A DNA stretch of 64,000 nt from assembly GCA_023231005.1 (NCBI GenBank), contig JALNWG010000002.1, positions 123,659 through 187,658 of the forward strand. Reading direction: 5' to 3'. This document shows, piece after piece, positions 1 through 9,400 of the stretch. Source of the stretch: Bacteroidales bacterium (GTDB lineage: Bacteria; Bacteroidota; Bacteroidia; Bacteroidales; FEN-979). The notes under the pieces are model-generated. The model was not told the origin of the DNA. It saw only the letters and a list, made by a program, of their open reading frames with translations, and made no database searches. The position numbers were made by a program, and so were the translations under genes. The stretch's first letter is position 1. Each line of letters opens with the position of its first letter.

Positions 1-166
1 CCAACAATTTCGTTACCAATTCTTTTTTACTGGTAGCATATAAATTAAGATTTTTTTTCGACATTCCCAGATCCTGGCAAATGTCGTCCATTGAAACACT
101 TCTCACTCCATATTTGTAAAAAAGTTCACGAACTCTTTCGAGAATATTTATCAATGATTTTTCCAT
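1..166 (-). CDS. TetR/AcrR-family transcriptional regulator, N-terminal part only
   Basis: The gene starts at the CAT at 164-166 and runs off the left edge, so only the first 55 residues are visible. They form a TetR-type DNA-binding helix-turn-helix: an N-terminal helix (ILERVRELFYKYG), then VRSVSMDDICQDLGMSKKNL. The last part matches the classic 'I-A-x-x-L-G-x-S-x-x-x-L-Y-x-x-F-x-x-K-x-x-L' recognition-helix pattern, with NLYATSKKELV following. Family members are dimeric repressors whose ligand domain lies C-terminal, outside the window, so the effector and target cannot be named. The family is confident; the function is not. Confidence 0.82.
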   Translation of the reverse strand, partial: MEKSLINILERVRELFYKYGVRSVSMDDICQDLGMSKKNLNLYATSKKELVTKLL

Positions 167-191
167 AATTAATTTTAACAAACGGAGGGCG

Positions 192-199
192 CAAATATA
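192..199 (-). promoter_or_regulatory. Candidate promoter (-7 element) of the TetR gene
   Basis: The minus strand reads TATATTTG, an exact match to the Bacteroidota -7 consensus TAnnTTTG, 25 bases upstream of the TetR start codon. No TTTG is found at the usual 19-21 base spacing upstream, so this is a -7-only call. Confidence 0.5.
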
Positions 200-348
200 G
201 AAAAAATGGATTAATAAGGAACATCAAATTTCCAGGTTTGAGGGAGAAATGGAGAAATTTTGCCGGATCAAGTTGATAAATCATCTGTCGATTTTGAAGA
301 TTTGTCAAAATTAGTTTGGATTTCGCTGGAATGCAAAAGATTTGTCTT

Positions 349-356
349 TACTTTTG
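349..356 (+). promoter_or_regulatory. Candidate promoter (-7 element) of the TPR membrane protein gene
   Basis: TACTTTTG matches TAnnTTTG exactly and ends 24 bases before the ATG at 381. No clear -33 TTTG was found at the right distance. Confidence 0.5.
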
Positions 357-380
357 TTATGGATTTGATTCCTATAGCTC

Positions 381-2369
381 ATGATGATTCCCCGTAAATG
401 GATACTCCCGTTGATTGCTATTTCTCTGTTCATTTTCGTTCTGTCATTCAGACAACTCTCCGACCCTGACCTTGGATTCCATCTGAAATATGGTCAGTGG
501 ATTACCACGCATCATGCCTTTCCCACCAAAGACATTTCTACGTTCAGCGTTTCGGATCACGATTATATTGATCTGCATTGGCTTTTCCAGGTAATACTTT
601 TTAACATTTATGCTACAACCGGTTACCCAGGAATTTCCCTTTTCATTTGCCTGTTGAGCCTTTCTCTTTCACTTTTGCTCATGTTACGTAACCGATATTT
701 TAAAATCCCATGGCCAATTACCGGAATAGCTCTTTTTATCGGTTTTATCATCATCGAAGCCCGGATTGCTCCACGACCGGAAATGTTCAGCTTTTTATTT
801 TTAACCATCCTGCTGTTCATCCTTGATAAATATTACAGGGGACACACCAAAAAACTATTTTTGTTACCCCTGATCATGCTTTTTTGGTGCAACTTGCATT
901 CATTGTTTATCCTGGGCTTGATTGTCATTGTTTGTTATGGATTTAGCATCCTCCATCGCGATCGTAAACCGGATTGGATCCTTGTTTTCTGGATGGTTCT
1001 TTCCTTCCTTGTTTGTTTTGTGAACCCATACGGCATCAAAGGATTTTTATTCCCCTTTGACCTCATCTCCCGATTCAGCTCAAACAATATATACAATCAA
1101 CACATTCAGGAATTTACCCCATTTTTTTCTCAATCCAGGTTTTATTTACGCGATTATCTTTTTTTTGGTTGGGTTTTAACAACATTTTTATTTTTCATTC
1201 TTACGTGGAAAAACAGAAAAATTCACGAGATAATACTCCTTCTTGCTTTTTCCATTCTGGCTTTTACTTCTATTCGAAATATCCCTTTATTCATCCTCGT
1301 TTCGTTTCCAATCATTTCCAGGTCAATTTCAGAATGGAAAGATCATTTCTCTTTTTTCGGAAAAACAACCAGGCAGGGAGTCTATATTCTCTTGATTCTT
1401 ATTCCATTGGTTTTAATTCCGCGTATTGTCACCAATTCATATTACTTTAATAACAACTCCTTCAATAAATTTGGATGGGGAATTAACAAGTTTCATCAAC
1501 CGGTCAACGCGGCAGCATTTTTACTGGACAACCATCTCAATGGCCGGATCCTGAATAGCATTGGGTTTGGTGGATGGCTTTCCTGGGCACTGCCACAACC
1601 CATCTTTATTGATGGAAGATTGGAAGTCATGGAGGAATCCATTTACCGTGAAATAACCCAAAGCTGGAACAACGGTCTTTCTGAATTGATCGGCAAATAC
1701 CATCCCGATCTCATCGTTTATAACTATCTTAAATATTATCCCTGGACCATCCAATTGAAAGAACTTCCCGACTGGCAATTGATCTATGTAGATGGAAATG
1801 CAGCCATTTTTGCTAAAATCAATCAGGTTCCATTCGTTAAACCATTTAATTTACTGGACCTACCTGATTCCGACATCATGACTAACCGCGGAAACTCTAA
1901 AATCTGGATACAAGGTTTTTATCAACCAGTCGATTACAAATATCTAGATTTAATGCATCTGGCATTGTTCCGGATGCAAATGAAATCCTCCATTGGGAAA
2001 AAGAAAGAAGGAAATGAACGATCTGTTGCATTTTTCAATAGTGCAAATGAAAAATATCAACGGGGAGATGCTACGGGGGCATTAGCGGATTATGATTCAG
2101 CCATACTTCTACAACCAGATTATTACAAGGCATATAATAATCGGGGCATTATCCGGGCTCTCGTTTTAAAGGATTATTCAGGGGCTATTTCAGATTTTGA
2201 TAAGGCGCTGGATTTAAACCCGAATTATGGAGATGCTTTTTTGGGTCGAGGAACTGCCAATTATTTTCTTCATAATCTGGAATCTGCTTGTCGTGATTGG
2301 TATCGGGCGCAATCCTTGGGAAATCAACAGGCAGCCCGGCTGATCTCTTTGCATTGTAATCAAAAATAA
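381..2369 (+). CDS. Polytopic inner-membrane protein with C-terminal TPR repeats (GT-C-like, function unknown)
   Basis: A 662-residue protein. Residues 1-390 contain about ten hydrophobic segments consistent with an integral membrane protein. Just after the first segment comes the motif SDPDLGFHLKYGQWITTH, with DLHWLFQ shortly after. This D-P-D-x-x-x-H-L pattern is shared with a family of bacterial membrane proteins that resemble GT-C glycosyltransferases but have no assigned reaction. A soluble part follows (about 400-540), with IDGRLEVM near its start. Three TPR repeats (about 548-655) end the protein; one carries AYNNRGIIRALVLKDYSGAI. The gene sits 33 bases upstream of purF, but purF has its own promoter inside that gap. 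A role in lipid-linked sugar transfer is only a guess. Confidence 0.7.
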   Translation: MMIPRKWILPLIAISLFIFVLSFRQLSDPDLGFHLKYGQWITTHHAFPTKDISTFSVSDHDYIDLHWLFQVILFNIYATTGYPGISLFICLLSLSLSLLLMLRNRYFKIPWPITGIALFIGFIIIEARIAPRPEMFSFLFLTILLFILDKYYRGHTKKLFLLPLIMLFWCNLHSLFILGLIVIVCYGFSILHRDRKPDWILVFWMVLSFLVCFVNPYGIKGFLFPFDLISRFSSNNIYNQHIQEFTPFFSQSRFYLRDYLFFGWVLTTFLFFILTWKNRKIHEIILLLAFSILAFTSIRNIPLFILVSFPIISRSISEWKDHFSFFGKTTRQGVYILLILIPLVLIPRIVTNSYYFNNNSFNKFGWGINKFHQPVNAAAFLLDNHLNGRILNSIGFGGWLSWALPQPIFIDGRLEVMEESIYREITQSWNNGLSELIGKYHPDLIVYNYLKYYPWTIQLKELPDWQLIYVDGNAAIFAKINQVPFVKPFNLLDLPDSDIMTNRGNSKIWIQGFYQPVDYKYLDLMHLALFRMQMKSSIGKKKEGNERSVAFFNSANEKYQRGDATGALADYDSAILLQPDYYKAYNNRGIIRALVLKDYSGAISDFDKALDLNPNYGDAFLGRGTANYFLHNLESACRDWYRAQSLGNQQAARLISLHCNQK

Positions 2370-2381
2370 TTTGTACCTTTG
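2354..2381 (+). promoter_or_regulatory. purF promoter, TTG-N17-TAccTTTG
   Basis: TTG at 2354-2356 and TACCTTTG at 2374-2381 give the Bacteroidota -33/-7 arrangement with a slightly short spacer. The -7 element ends 21 bases before the purF ATG at 2403. The promoter overlaps the last codons of the upstream gene. Confidence 0.6.
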
Positions 2382-2402
2382 CAACCTAATTGAAATCTCA
2401 CA

Positions 2403-4304
2403 ATGAGCGATTTCATCCATCATGAGTGCGGGATCGCCCTGGTCCGGCTCCTTAAACCGCTCGAATTTTACCTCGCTAAATACGGGACCCCTTTTTACGG
2501 GCTGAATAAACTGCACCTGCTGATGCAAAAACAGCATAATCGCGGGCAAGATGGTGCGGGGATTGCTTCCATAAAATTCGATTTAGAACCTGGTCATAAA
2601 TTTATTAACCGGATCCGTTCAAATTCCAATTCTCCAATACAGGATATTTTCCATCAAGTCAGCGTTTCTTTAAAAGAGATTGAAGATTTTCATCCGCAGC
2701 GGCTTAAAGATGTCCAATGGCTAAAACGAAATGTGGATCTGGTTGGGGAATTATATCTTGGCCATCTTCGTTACGGGACCTTTGGAAAAAACAACCTCCT
2801 CAACATACATCCCTTTGTGAGGGAGAACAACTGGATGACCAAAAATCTCGTACTGGCAGGAAACTTTAACCTTACCAATGTTGACGAGCTCTTTGAAAAG
2901 CTGATTGACCTGGGACAATACCCGGTGGAAACCAGTGATACCATTACCATTCTTGAAAAAATGGGGCATTCCCTCGATGAAGAAAATGAGGAACTTTATC
3001 AGAAATTTAAACTCAAGGGATATCCAAAGCGTGAAATTACATTTCAGATTGCTAAGCATCTGAATGTTCAGAAAATTTTACGTCAGGCAGCCAAGACCTG
3101 GGACGGCGGATATGTTATTGCCGGCCTTTTTGGCCATGGAGATGCCTTCGTAATGAGGGATCCATCGGGTATCCGGCCTGCCTTTTATTATCAGGATGAT
3201 GAAATTGTGGTTGTTACTTCCGAACGCCCGGTTATTCAAACGGCATTAAATGTTCCCTATGCTTCTGTCCATGAATTAAAACCCGGAAATGCCCTGATAA
3301 TTAAAAAAGATGGGAAGATATCTGAAAAAGAGTTTCGGAAACCATTAACCTTAAAACCTTGCTCTTTCGAGAGGATTTATTTTTCCAGAGGAACTGATAA
3401 AGAGATTTATCTGGAAAGAAAAAATTTGGGGAAACTCCTGGCTGCCCCTATTCTGAAAGCGATTGATTATGATATCGCCAATACTGTTTTCTCTTACATT
3501 CCCAATACTGCCATTGATGCTTTTTACGGACTCATTGTTGAAATGGATGATTTCTGCGATAAAATTAAAATGGACCGGATTCTGGAAGCAGGAAAAACAC
3601 TCGATCTCGCTAAACTGACAGAGATTTTCCAACTCCGGCCAAGAGCTGAAAAAGTGGCGGTAAAAGATATTAAACTCCGTACGTTTATAACCCAGGATTC
3701 GCAACGTAACGATCTGGCAGCCCATGTTTATGATATTACCTATGGAACCATCATTCGTGGAAAGGATAACTTGGTGGTATTGGACGACTCAATTGTCAGG
3801 GGAACCACCCTCAAACAAAGTATTATTCGCATCCTTGACCGATTGGGTCCCCGTAAAATCGTAATCGCCTCTTCAGCCCCGCAAATCCGGTATCCCGATT
3901 GCTATGGTATTGACATGTCGAAACTCAACGAATTCATTGCTTTTAAAGCAACTATAGAATTGCTGAAAGAAACCCACTTGGAACACGTCATCAACGAAGT
4001 TTATCTTAAATCCAAAGCCCAGGAGAATCTTCCTAAAGAAAAGGTCGTTAATTTTGTGAAAGAAATTTACAAACCGTTTACAGCCGAAAAAATTGCTGAT
4101 AAAATATCAGAATTGGTTACCCCTCCTTCCTGCCAGGCAAAAGTCCAGATAGTATTTCAAACAATTGCTGATTTGCATGAAGCCATACCGCACCATCAGG
4201 GCGATTGGTATTTCACCGGTGATTATCCAACACCAGGAGGAAATAAAGTAGTTAATAAAGCTTTTATTAATTATATCGAAGGGAAAGACATCAGATCCTA
4301 TTAA
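2403..4304 (+). CDS. purF: Amidophosphoribosyltransferase, long-form PurF homologue
   Basis: Class II glutamine amidotransferase fused to a PRPP-binding transferase domain; PurF makes 5-phosphoribosylamine from PRPP and glutamine, the first step of de novo purine synthesis. The glutaminase nucleophile is Cys9 (HECGIA), so an eight-residue propeptide would have to be removed to expose it. Further glutaminase motifs are HNRGQDGAGI and RYGTFG, then GNFNLTN. The transferase domain carries VVLDDSIVRGTT, the PRPP loop. At 633 residues it is longer than the roughly 470-500 of canonical PurF. The extra length lies in an insertion after the RGQDGAGI region, around residue 180-215, and in a C-terminal extension of about 100 residues. 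Long homologues are usual in Bacteroidota. No obvious four-cysteine Fe-S set is seen. Whether it is the only PurF in this genome cannot be told here. Confidence 0.88.
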   Translation: MSDFIHHECGIALVRLLKPLEFYLAKYGTPFYGLNKLHLLMQKQHNRGQDGAGIASIKFDLEPGHKFINRIRSNSNSPIQDIFHQVSVSLKEIEDFHPQRLKDVQWLKRNVDLVGELYLGHLRYGTFGKNNLLNIHPFVRENNWMTKNLVLAGNFNLTNVDELFEKLIDLGQYPVETSDTITILEKMGHSLDEENEELYQKFKLKGYPKREITFQIAKHLNVQKILRQAAKTWDGGYVIAGLFGHGDAFVMRDPSGIRPAFYYQDDEIVVVTSERPVIQTALNVPYASVHELKPGNALIIKKDGKISEKEFRKPLTLKPCSFERIYFSRGTDKEIYLERKNLGKLLAAPILKAIDYDIANTVFSYIPNTAIDAFYGLIVEMDDFCDKIKMDRILEAGKTLDLAKLTEIFQLRPRAEKVAVKDIKLRTFITQDSQRNDLAAHVYDITYGTIIRGKDNLVVLDDSIVRGTTLKQSIIRILDRLGPRKIVIASSAPQIRYPDCYGIDMSKLNEFIAFKATIELLKETHLEHVINEVYLKSKAQENLPKEKVVNFVKEIYKPFTAEKIADKISELVTPPSCQAKVQIVFQTIADLHEAIPHHQGDWYFTGDYPTPGGNKVVNKAFINYIEGKDIRSY

Positions 4305-4322
4305 AGTTATTTCACCATTTCA

Positions 4323-4721
4323 TTATTTTTCAATGGCGTTGTGGATCTTTTCAGCAATCAGTTTAAATTCCTCAGGTGTAAATGACAGTTTGGGTTTACG
4401 GAAATCCATATCATAAAGTCCTTTTAACGGAATAAGATGGATATGGGCATGGGGAACTTCCAACCCGATTACTGTGATACCAATCCGCTGGCACGGCACT
4501 ACCTTTTTAATGGCAACGCCGACCTTCTTAGCAAAATTCCATAAAGCTCCATGAAGTTCATCTTCTAAGGCAAAAATGTAATCAACTTCCTTCTTGGGAA
4601 TAACCAGCGTATGGCCTTCCTGAAGTGGATTAATATCAAGAAAAGCCAGAAAATTATCATCTTCTGCAACTTTATAACAGGGAATTTCACCCTTAACAAT
4701 TTTTGTAAATATTGTAGCCAT
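4323..4721 (-). CDS. HIT (histidine triad) family nucleotide hydrolase/transferase
   Basis: A 132-residue protein with the typical HIT start (ATIFTKIVKGEIPCYKV) and the catalytic triad VPHAHIHLIP near residue 88-97. The family hydrolyses nucleotide phosphoramidates or dinucleoside polyphosphates through a histidine-AMP intermediate. The length is normal for a bacterial HIT protein. It begins three bases after the greA stop codon, so the two are almost certainly co-transcribed. The pairing of HIT with greA is common in Bacteroidota. The exact substrate cannot be inferred. Confidence 0.92.
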   Translation of the reverse strand: MATIFTKIVKGEIPCYKVAEDDNFLAFLDINPLQEGHTLVIPKKEVDYIFALEDELHGALWNFAKKVGVAIKKVVPCQRIGITVIGLEVPHAHIHLIPLKGLYDMDFRKPKLSFTPEEFKLIAEKIHNAIEK

Positions 4722-4724
4722 AAA

Positions 4725-5207
4725 CTATCCGATTTGTCGTGAAATGTCGATGATCTTAAAGGAAATTTTTCCCGCCGGGACAGTAATTTCAACGGTATCA
4801 TTGATTGATTTTCCCAACAATCCTTTGGCAATGGGCGAACTTACAGAAAGTTTCCCACTCTTGATATTGGCTTCATTTTCCGGTACGAGCGTATAGATCA
4901 CCGTAGAACCATTCTGGACATTTTGAATTTTTACAGTAGAAAAAATCAACACTTTGCTATTATCCAGCTTACGTTCATCAATCAAGCGGGCATTACCTAC
5001 GACTTCCTGCAATTTAGATATTTTCAACTCCAGCAACGATTGAGCTTCTTTAGCGGCAGCATATTCAGCATTTTCGGATAAATCACCCTTATCACGTGCT
5101 TCAGCAATTTGCCGTGAAATAGAAGGGCGTTCAACGGTTGTTAACCTGCTTAATTCTTCTTTGAGTTTCTCTAACCCATCAGAAGTATAATATTTGAAAT
5201 CCGACAT
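4725..5207 (-). CDS. greA: Transcription elongation factor GreA
   Basis: A 160-residue GreA: an N-terminal coiled coil with the acidic tip GDLSENAEY, whose Asp and Glu coordinate the Mg ion in the RNA polymerase secondary channel, followed by the FKBP-like C-terminal domain (SPIAKGLLGKSINDTVEI). It stimulates transcript cleavage in backtracked polymerase. The longest ORF would begin at 5270, but that would place 21 extra residues across the terminator hairpin at 5238-5268. The ATG at 5207 gives the family's usual start, so it is preferred. It is the first gene of a two-gene unit with the HIT protein. Confidence 0.95.
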   Translation of the reverse strand: MSDFKYYTSDGLEKLKEELSRLTTVERPSISRQIAEARDKGDLSENAEYAAAKEAQSLLELKISKLQEVVGNARLIDERKLDNSKVLIFSTVKIQNVQNGSTVIYTLVPENEANIKSGKLSVSSPIAKGLLGKSINDTVEITVPAGKISFKIIDISRQIG

Positions 5208-5237
5208 AATTTGATGGTTCTGTTTGAAATATAATAA

Positions 5238-5268
5238 GCTAAAAGACCCTTTAAAAGGGTCCTTTAGC
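5238..5268 (-). terminator. Intrinsic terminator of the TonB receptor / giant protein / PorV-like unit
   Basis: Inverted repeat with outer stem GCTAAA/TTTAGC and inner stem GACCCT/AGGGTC, one A-C mismatch between them and a tight loop. It lies 42 bases past the stop of the PorV-like gene and just upstream of greA on the same strand. The T-rich tail on the minus strand is short and imperfect, so readthrough into greA is possible. Confidence 0.65.
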
Positions 5269-5309
5269 ATTAAAAAACGAAGTTAGTTAAAAAACTTCTA
5301 AAGTGTCGA

Positions 5310-6386
5310 TTAAAAATTAAGTTTAATTCCTATACTGTGAGTTCCCTGGAAAGGATTGGTTGCCCTGTATGAATAATCGATGGCAATACCTGTTTCCTTT
5401 TCCTTATTAAACGGTACCGAAACAGTGAATCCGGCGCTGGGACCTGTAAAAACTGTTCCCCGATCTGATACATTGCTTTCGAAGATACCATCCTGATACG
5501 TATAGCCAGCCCTTAGTTGCAGGTAATATTTCAGAGCATATTCAAGACCCAAAGTAAACTGATCCTTAGTAAATGAATTAGAAGTAAAGTTACCTGCCAA
5601 GGTGATCCGGTGCAAATCTCCAATTAAAAAGTCATACGAGGCACCAATACGTAAAGTTGCAGGTAATTCATATTTGGCTGACCGCTGTTCAACAGTAAAT
5701 TCATCATTGTCATTGCCATGTCCCGGAATGATCCCGCGGAAAGAAAGGCCATCACCTGTGAAATGCATGGAAGCTCCAACGTTTTTCAGGGCTATTCCAA
5801 ACTTGATTTGATCCTTTTCACCTGTCACATACTGGATCCCTGCATCAAGAGCAATTGCAGTGGCAGAAGCATCGGAAATCGATTCAGAAATCAACTTTAT
5901 GGCCAAACCACCATAAATGCTGTTCGAAAAGGCTTTGGCATAAGCAAGGTTAATATTTAAATAGGAGGGCTTGAAAGTACCCTGAATGGGCTCCGGTGAA
6001 CTGGTCGTAGTGATATCTACTTCACCAAAATTCATCGACATTACCGCTGCGGTCAAAACACCTCCATTGGTTCCAATCTTTTGACTTAATCCAAAAGCCA
6101 TAATATTGACCCCTGAACCTTTAAGCCAGTTTGTATACGAAAAGATGATTTCGGTTCCTTTGGTAAAACCCGTTCCGGCAACATTCGTATACAATGCTTC
6201 CAACCCTTGTCCGCAGGAAGTACCAACAGATCCCCAACCGGAGCTTTTTGCCCAAGGATTGATCAGTAACTCACTGGCACCTGCTTGTCCCGACCGATCC
6301 TTATTTCCAGCCATCACATTATTCTGGGGAAGAAGCATCAATCCCATTAAGAATACTGCAATTACACAGCTATATATTTTTTTCAT
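5310..6386 (-). CDS. PorV/PorQ-family outer-membrane beta-barrel protein
   Basis: A 358-residue protein with a signal peptide (about 1-26, ending VMAG). The PorV/PorQ-type start of the mature protein includes AGASELLINPWAKSSGWG and EALYTNVAG. A run of amphipathic strands ending in an aromatic residue (GIKLNF) is the normal barrel C-terminus. PorV is the T9SS shuttle that carries cargo with C-terminal sorting domains from the translocon to the attachment complex; PorV paralogues often sit beside one particular cargo gene. Here it lies 20 bases after the giant exported protein and shares its operon, which suggests a dedicated partner rather than the general PorV. It is shorter at the N-terminal plug region than a classical FadL porin. 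Confidence 0.82.
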   Translation of the reverse strand: MKKIYSCVIAVFLMGLMLLPQNNVMAGNKDRSGQAGASELLINPWAKSSGWGSVGTSCGQGLEALYTNVAGTGFTKGTEIIFSYTNWLKGSGVNIMAFGLSQKIGTNGGVLTAAVMSMNFGEVDITTTSSPEPIQGTFKPSYLNINLAYAKAFSNSIYGGLAIKLISESISDASATAIALDAGIQYVTGEKDQIKFGIALKNVGASMHFTGDGLSFRGIIPGHGNDNDEFTVEQRSAKYELPATLRIGASYDFLIGDLHRITLAGNFTSNSFTKDQFTLGLEYALKYYLQLRAGYTYQDGIFESNVSDRGTVFTGPSAGFTVSVPFNKEKETGIAIDYSYRATNPFQGTHSIGIKLNF

Positions 6387-6406
6387 AATCCTGGAATTTT
6401 TATTAT

Positions 6407-9400
6407 TTACAATGAGTTCAAGTCAACAGGACGTAATATCCCAAACCATTTGATCGTACGTTCACCCAATCCATCTGCTTTTACATGAATAAGGTAAACC
6501 CCTCCTGCAATCGGAATACCGGCAAAATTCTTAAGATCCCAATCGAGTGAAGTTTTAGCATCCGTATTCAAGCCGGCTGTCGAAGATCGCGGTTCTGCAA
6601 TTCCTGATTTATCAACAATAAACTGACGAATCATGGTTCCACTCATATCAAAAATGGTAACCGTACATTTTGTAGGAAGATTTACGATCTTTATTCGGTT
6701 ATCAAGCTGATTCCTTTCATAATCGTCATAAGCGAAATAAGGATTCGGTACAACATTAATCAAATCAAGATCGGTTGTGGCCTTGTCCTGATTGTTTTTA
6801 TATGTTGAAATGGTAGCGGTACTGAAAAGATATACCGGATAATTCCTGTTAAGCGTATCAGTCGAACCGGAAGGCAGGGGTACGGAATAGTACCGCTGAT
6901 ACGATTTTGAAACTCTGATCTTGGTCGTTACAGCATTGCTTAACCAGGTCTTTCCATTAACTGCAATCGGTATGGTTACATATAAGCATGAGCCATAAAT
7001 GTTCGCTTTATACAAATTGGGATTGGTCGGAATTTTCAATAAATTAGCACGAATATATGCACCGGCATCGTATGCAGGCATATTCAGATAAATACCGCCT
7101 CCCACGTCCTTTTGCTTATGCCCCATGATATAAACATAATGTTGACCACCAAATACAGATGAACCAGCTTCATCAAAAACACGGGAGGTTGGATTCCATA
7201 ACATGTCTCTTCCGTTATCGGCCACTAACCATGAATTTTCTCCGAACATGATGTTTAAACGTTCACCGGTTTCAAGGTTAATCGCATATCCAGGGAACCA
7301 CCCCATACCAGTTGCATTGATGTAATTCGAATTTAATTTCGGATCTGAACTGATAACACCGGTATCGCCATTAATATTTACGGAAGCTCCTTTTCTAAAA
7401 TCAAAGGGTTTTGCTCCTCCCTGCGATAACAATGCATTGGGACATAATTCAATAACAGGACAACGAGTCCACAAATTTTTATCCGGTGTAAAAACAATAT
7501 CCACACTGGCTAAGGTACACAAAGAGTCATATTGCTTCGAAAACCTTGAAAATGCAGGGCCACCCGCCAATTCATCTTTATTTACCGCAGTCATGCAATA
7601 AGGAGCCCACGTTCCCAATTGAATTTTTTGGAAATTTTTATTTGGATCCCATGCATGACCAGCAGCTCCGGAACCCATATCCCAATCATAATAGGCTGCT
7701 GTGGAACCTTTGTATGTTCCAGAACGAATCCAGTTAAAAGAAGACTCCGGAATATCGCTGTCTTGAATTCCGCTTAGCCAGACTTTTGTGCTGTCTTCAT
7801 AAATAGCCTGTGAAGCCCAAAGCAATCCATTGTTATCGGTTACATTACTCCGAACACTGTCGCCCGGGTTCGGGACTTGATTGATCGTTAACGCAAGACC
7901 CAGATCCAAAAAAATCTGCTCATAAGGATAAATGGTCGTAGTATCGGCACGATAGGTTGTACCCGTTTTTATATTATAAAGTGTCCATTTACCAAACATA
8001 ATACTGGTATTGGTTTTATAGTCGGTATTGTATGGATTTCCTTTTGTTACATGCACCATTGAGTCAAATTTAATCATGTATTCGCCGGGGATAACATTCA
8101 ATGGGTCAATAACTTTCACTTGTAATGGTCCTTTATTAACCAAATACGTTGGCTGATAACAAATAGGATAATCCGGACCACCATAAATATTGAGTGAATC
8201 GGCAGGCGGTTTCGACATGATCTCTTTAATGGTAGCTTCCGAAAAATCGGTGATCATGCCTCCATTACCTTGACCTTGTAAACGGGTAATGATCGGACTT
8301 TCCCCATAAAAAGAATTGGTAACCACTGCAAGCGGAATATGAGGAATAGCAGTATATACTTTAATGTTGCTCCGACCTCTAAGATAAGGTTTCGTTTGTC
8401 CATCAAGTGAACTTTGCTCAAGGGGATCATATTTTTTATATTGGTTGTAAGCATACGCTACAGCAACATAATAATATTGTTTGTGATTGATCAATTTGTC
8501 ATCGCCCGTGGCAAACATGTCTTTAGTAAAAACAAAGGAATGTTTTATTCCCTTATCAGCTCCGTCTACCATCACCTTTCCAACATTTCCACCGATATTC
8601 TGATCAAACGTCCAATTAACTAATTTAGTAACTCCATTTGCTATATCTACCTGTGCTACGATTCTTGCCTTTGTGGCATCATCAATATCTGCAGCCGATA
8701 CGGTGGCATCTTTTAATTGGAAAATTTGATATCCTTCAAAATGATAAATCGAATCATTGCGTGGTTTTAACCCTTCCGGATTTGGAATATTGGGGTCGTA
8801 CTCCTGATACTTTTCATTATAGTTATTACCTGCATCGTTGGTTTTTCTGTTGGATATATAAACGATCAATTCTTTATCCAATTCCTCTAAGGTTAAATCT
8901 GGAGCATTGGGACCACTTAAAACAGCGAAACAATTATCAAACAAACTTTGGCATTTATCGTCAACAATCTGCAGTAATTTTACTGATTCTTCAGGGGTTC
9001 CGGAAACAGAACGGGCATAAGGAATACCAACTGTAATATAGTTACAAGCCCCAGGTAATAAGGTAAAAGGCCCTGCCGATTGCATAAAACGCCGGTCTTC
9101 AGGTTTGTTCCCAGCAATAACTTCCGTCCAGTTTTTATTTCCATTTGGCGGCTGGCCATTCGTCCCCCAATCACAAAGATCGGTTTCGCCCGGGAACATA
9201 AAATCACAATCAGGTCCATAACCTCCTGCACCAGAATGTGCATTTCCTCCATAAATCATTCTTGCATTATCCTTCCAGATACCTCGTAAGAAAAGATAAT
9301 ATTCAGGAGCATATTGGGGATCCTGCATATAAAGAGGAACGCCAGAGTTACTATTATTATGATAAACAAAGCGACGCATTCCATACCGTTCGTTGTCTTT

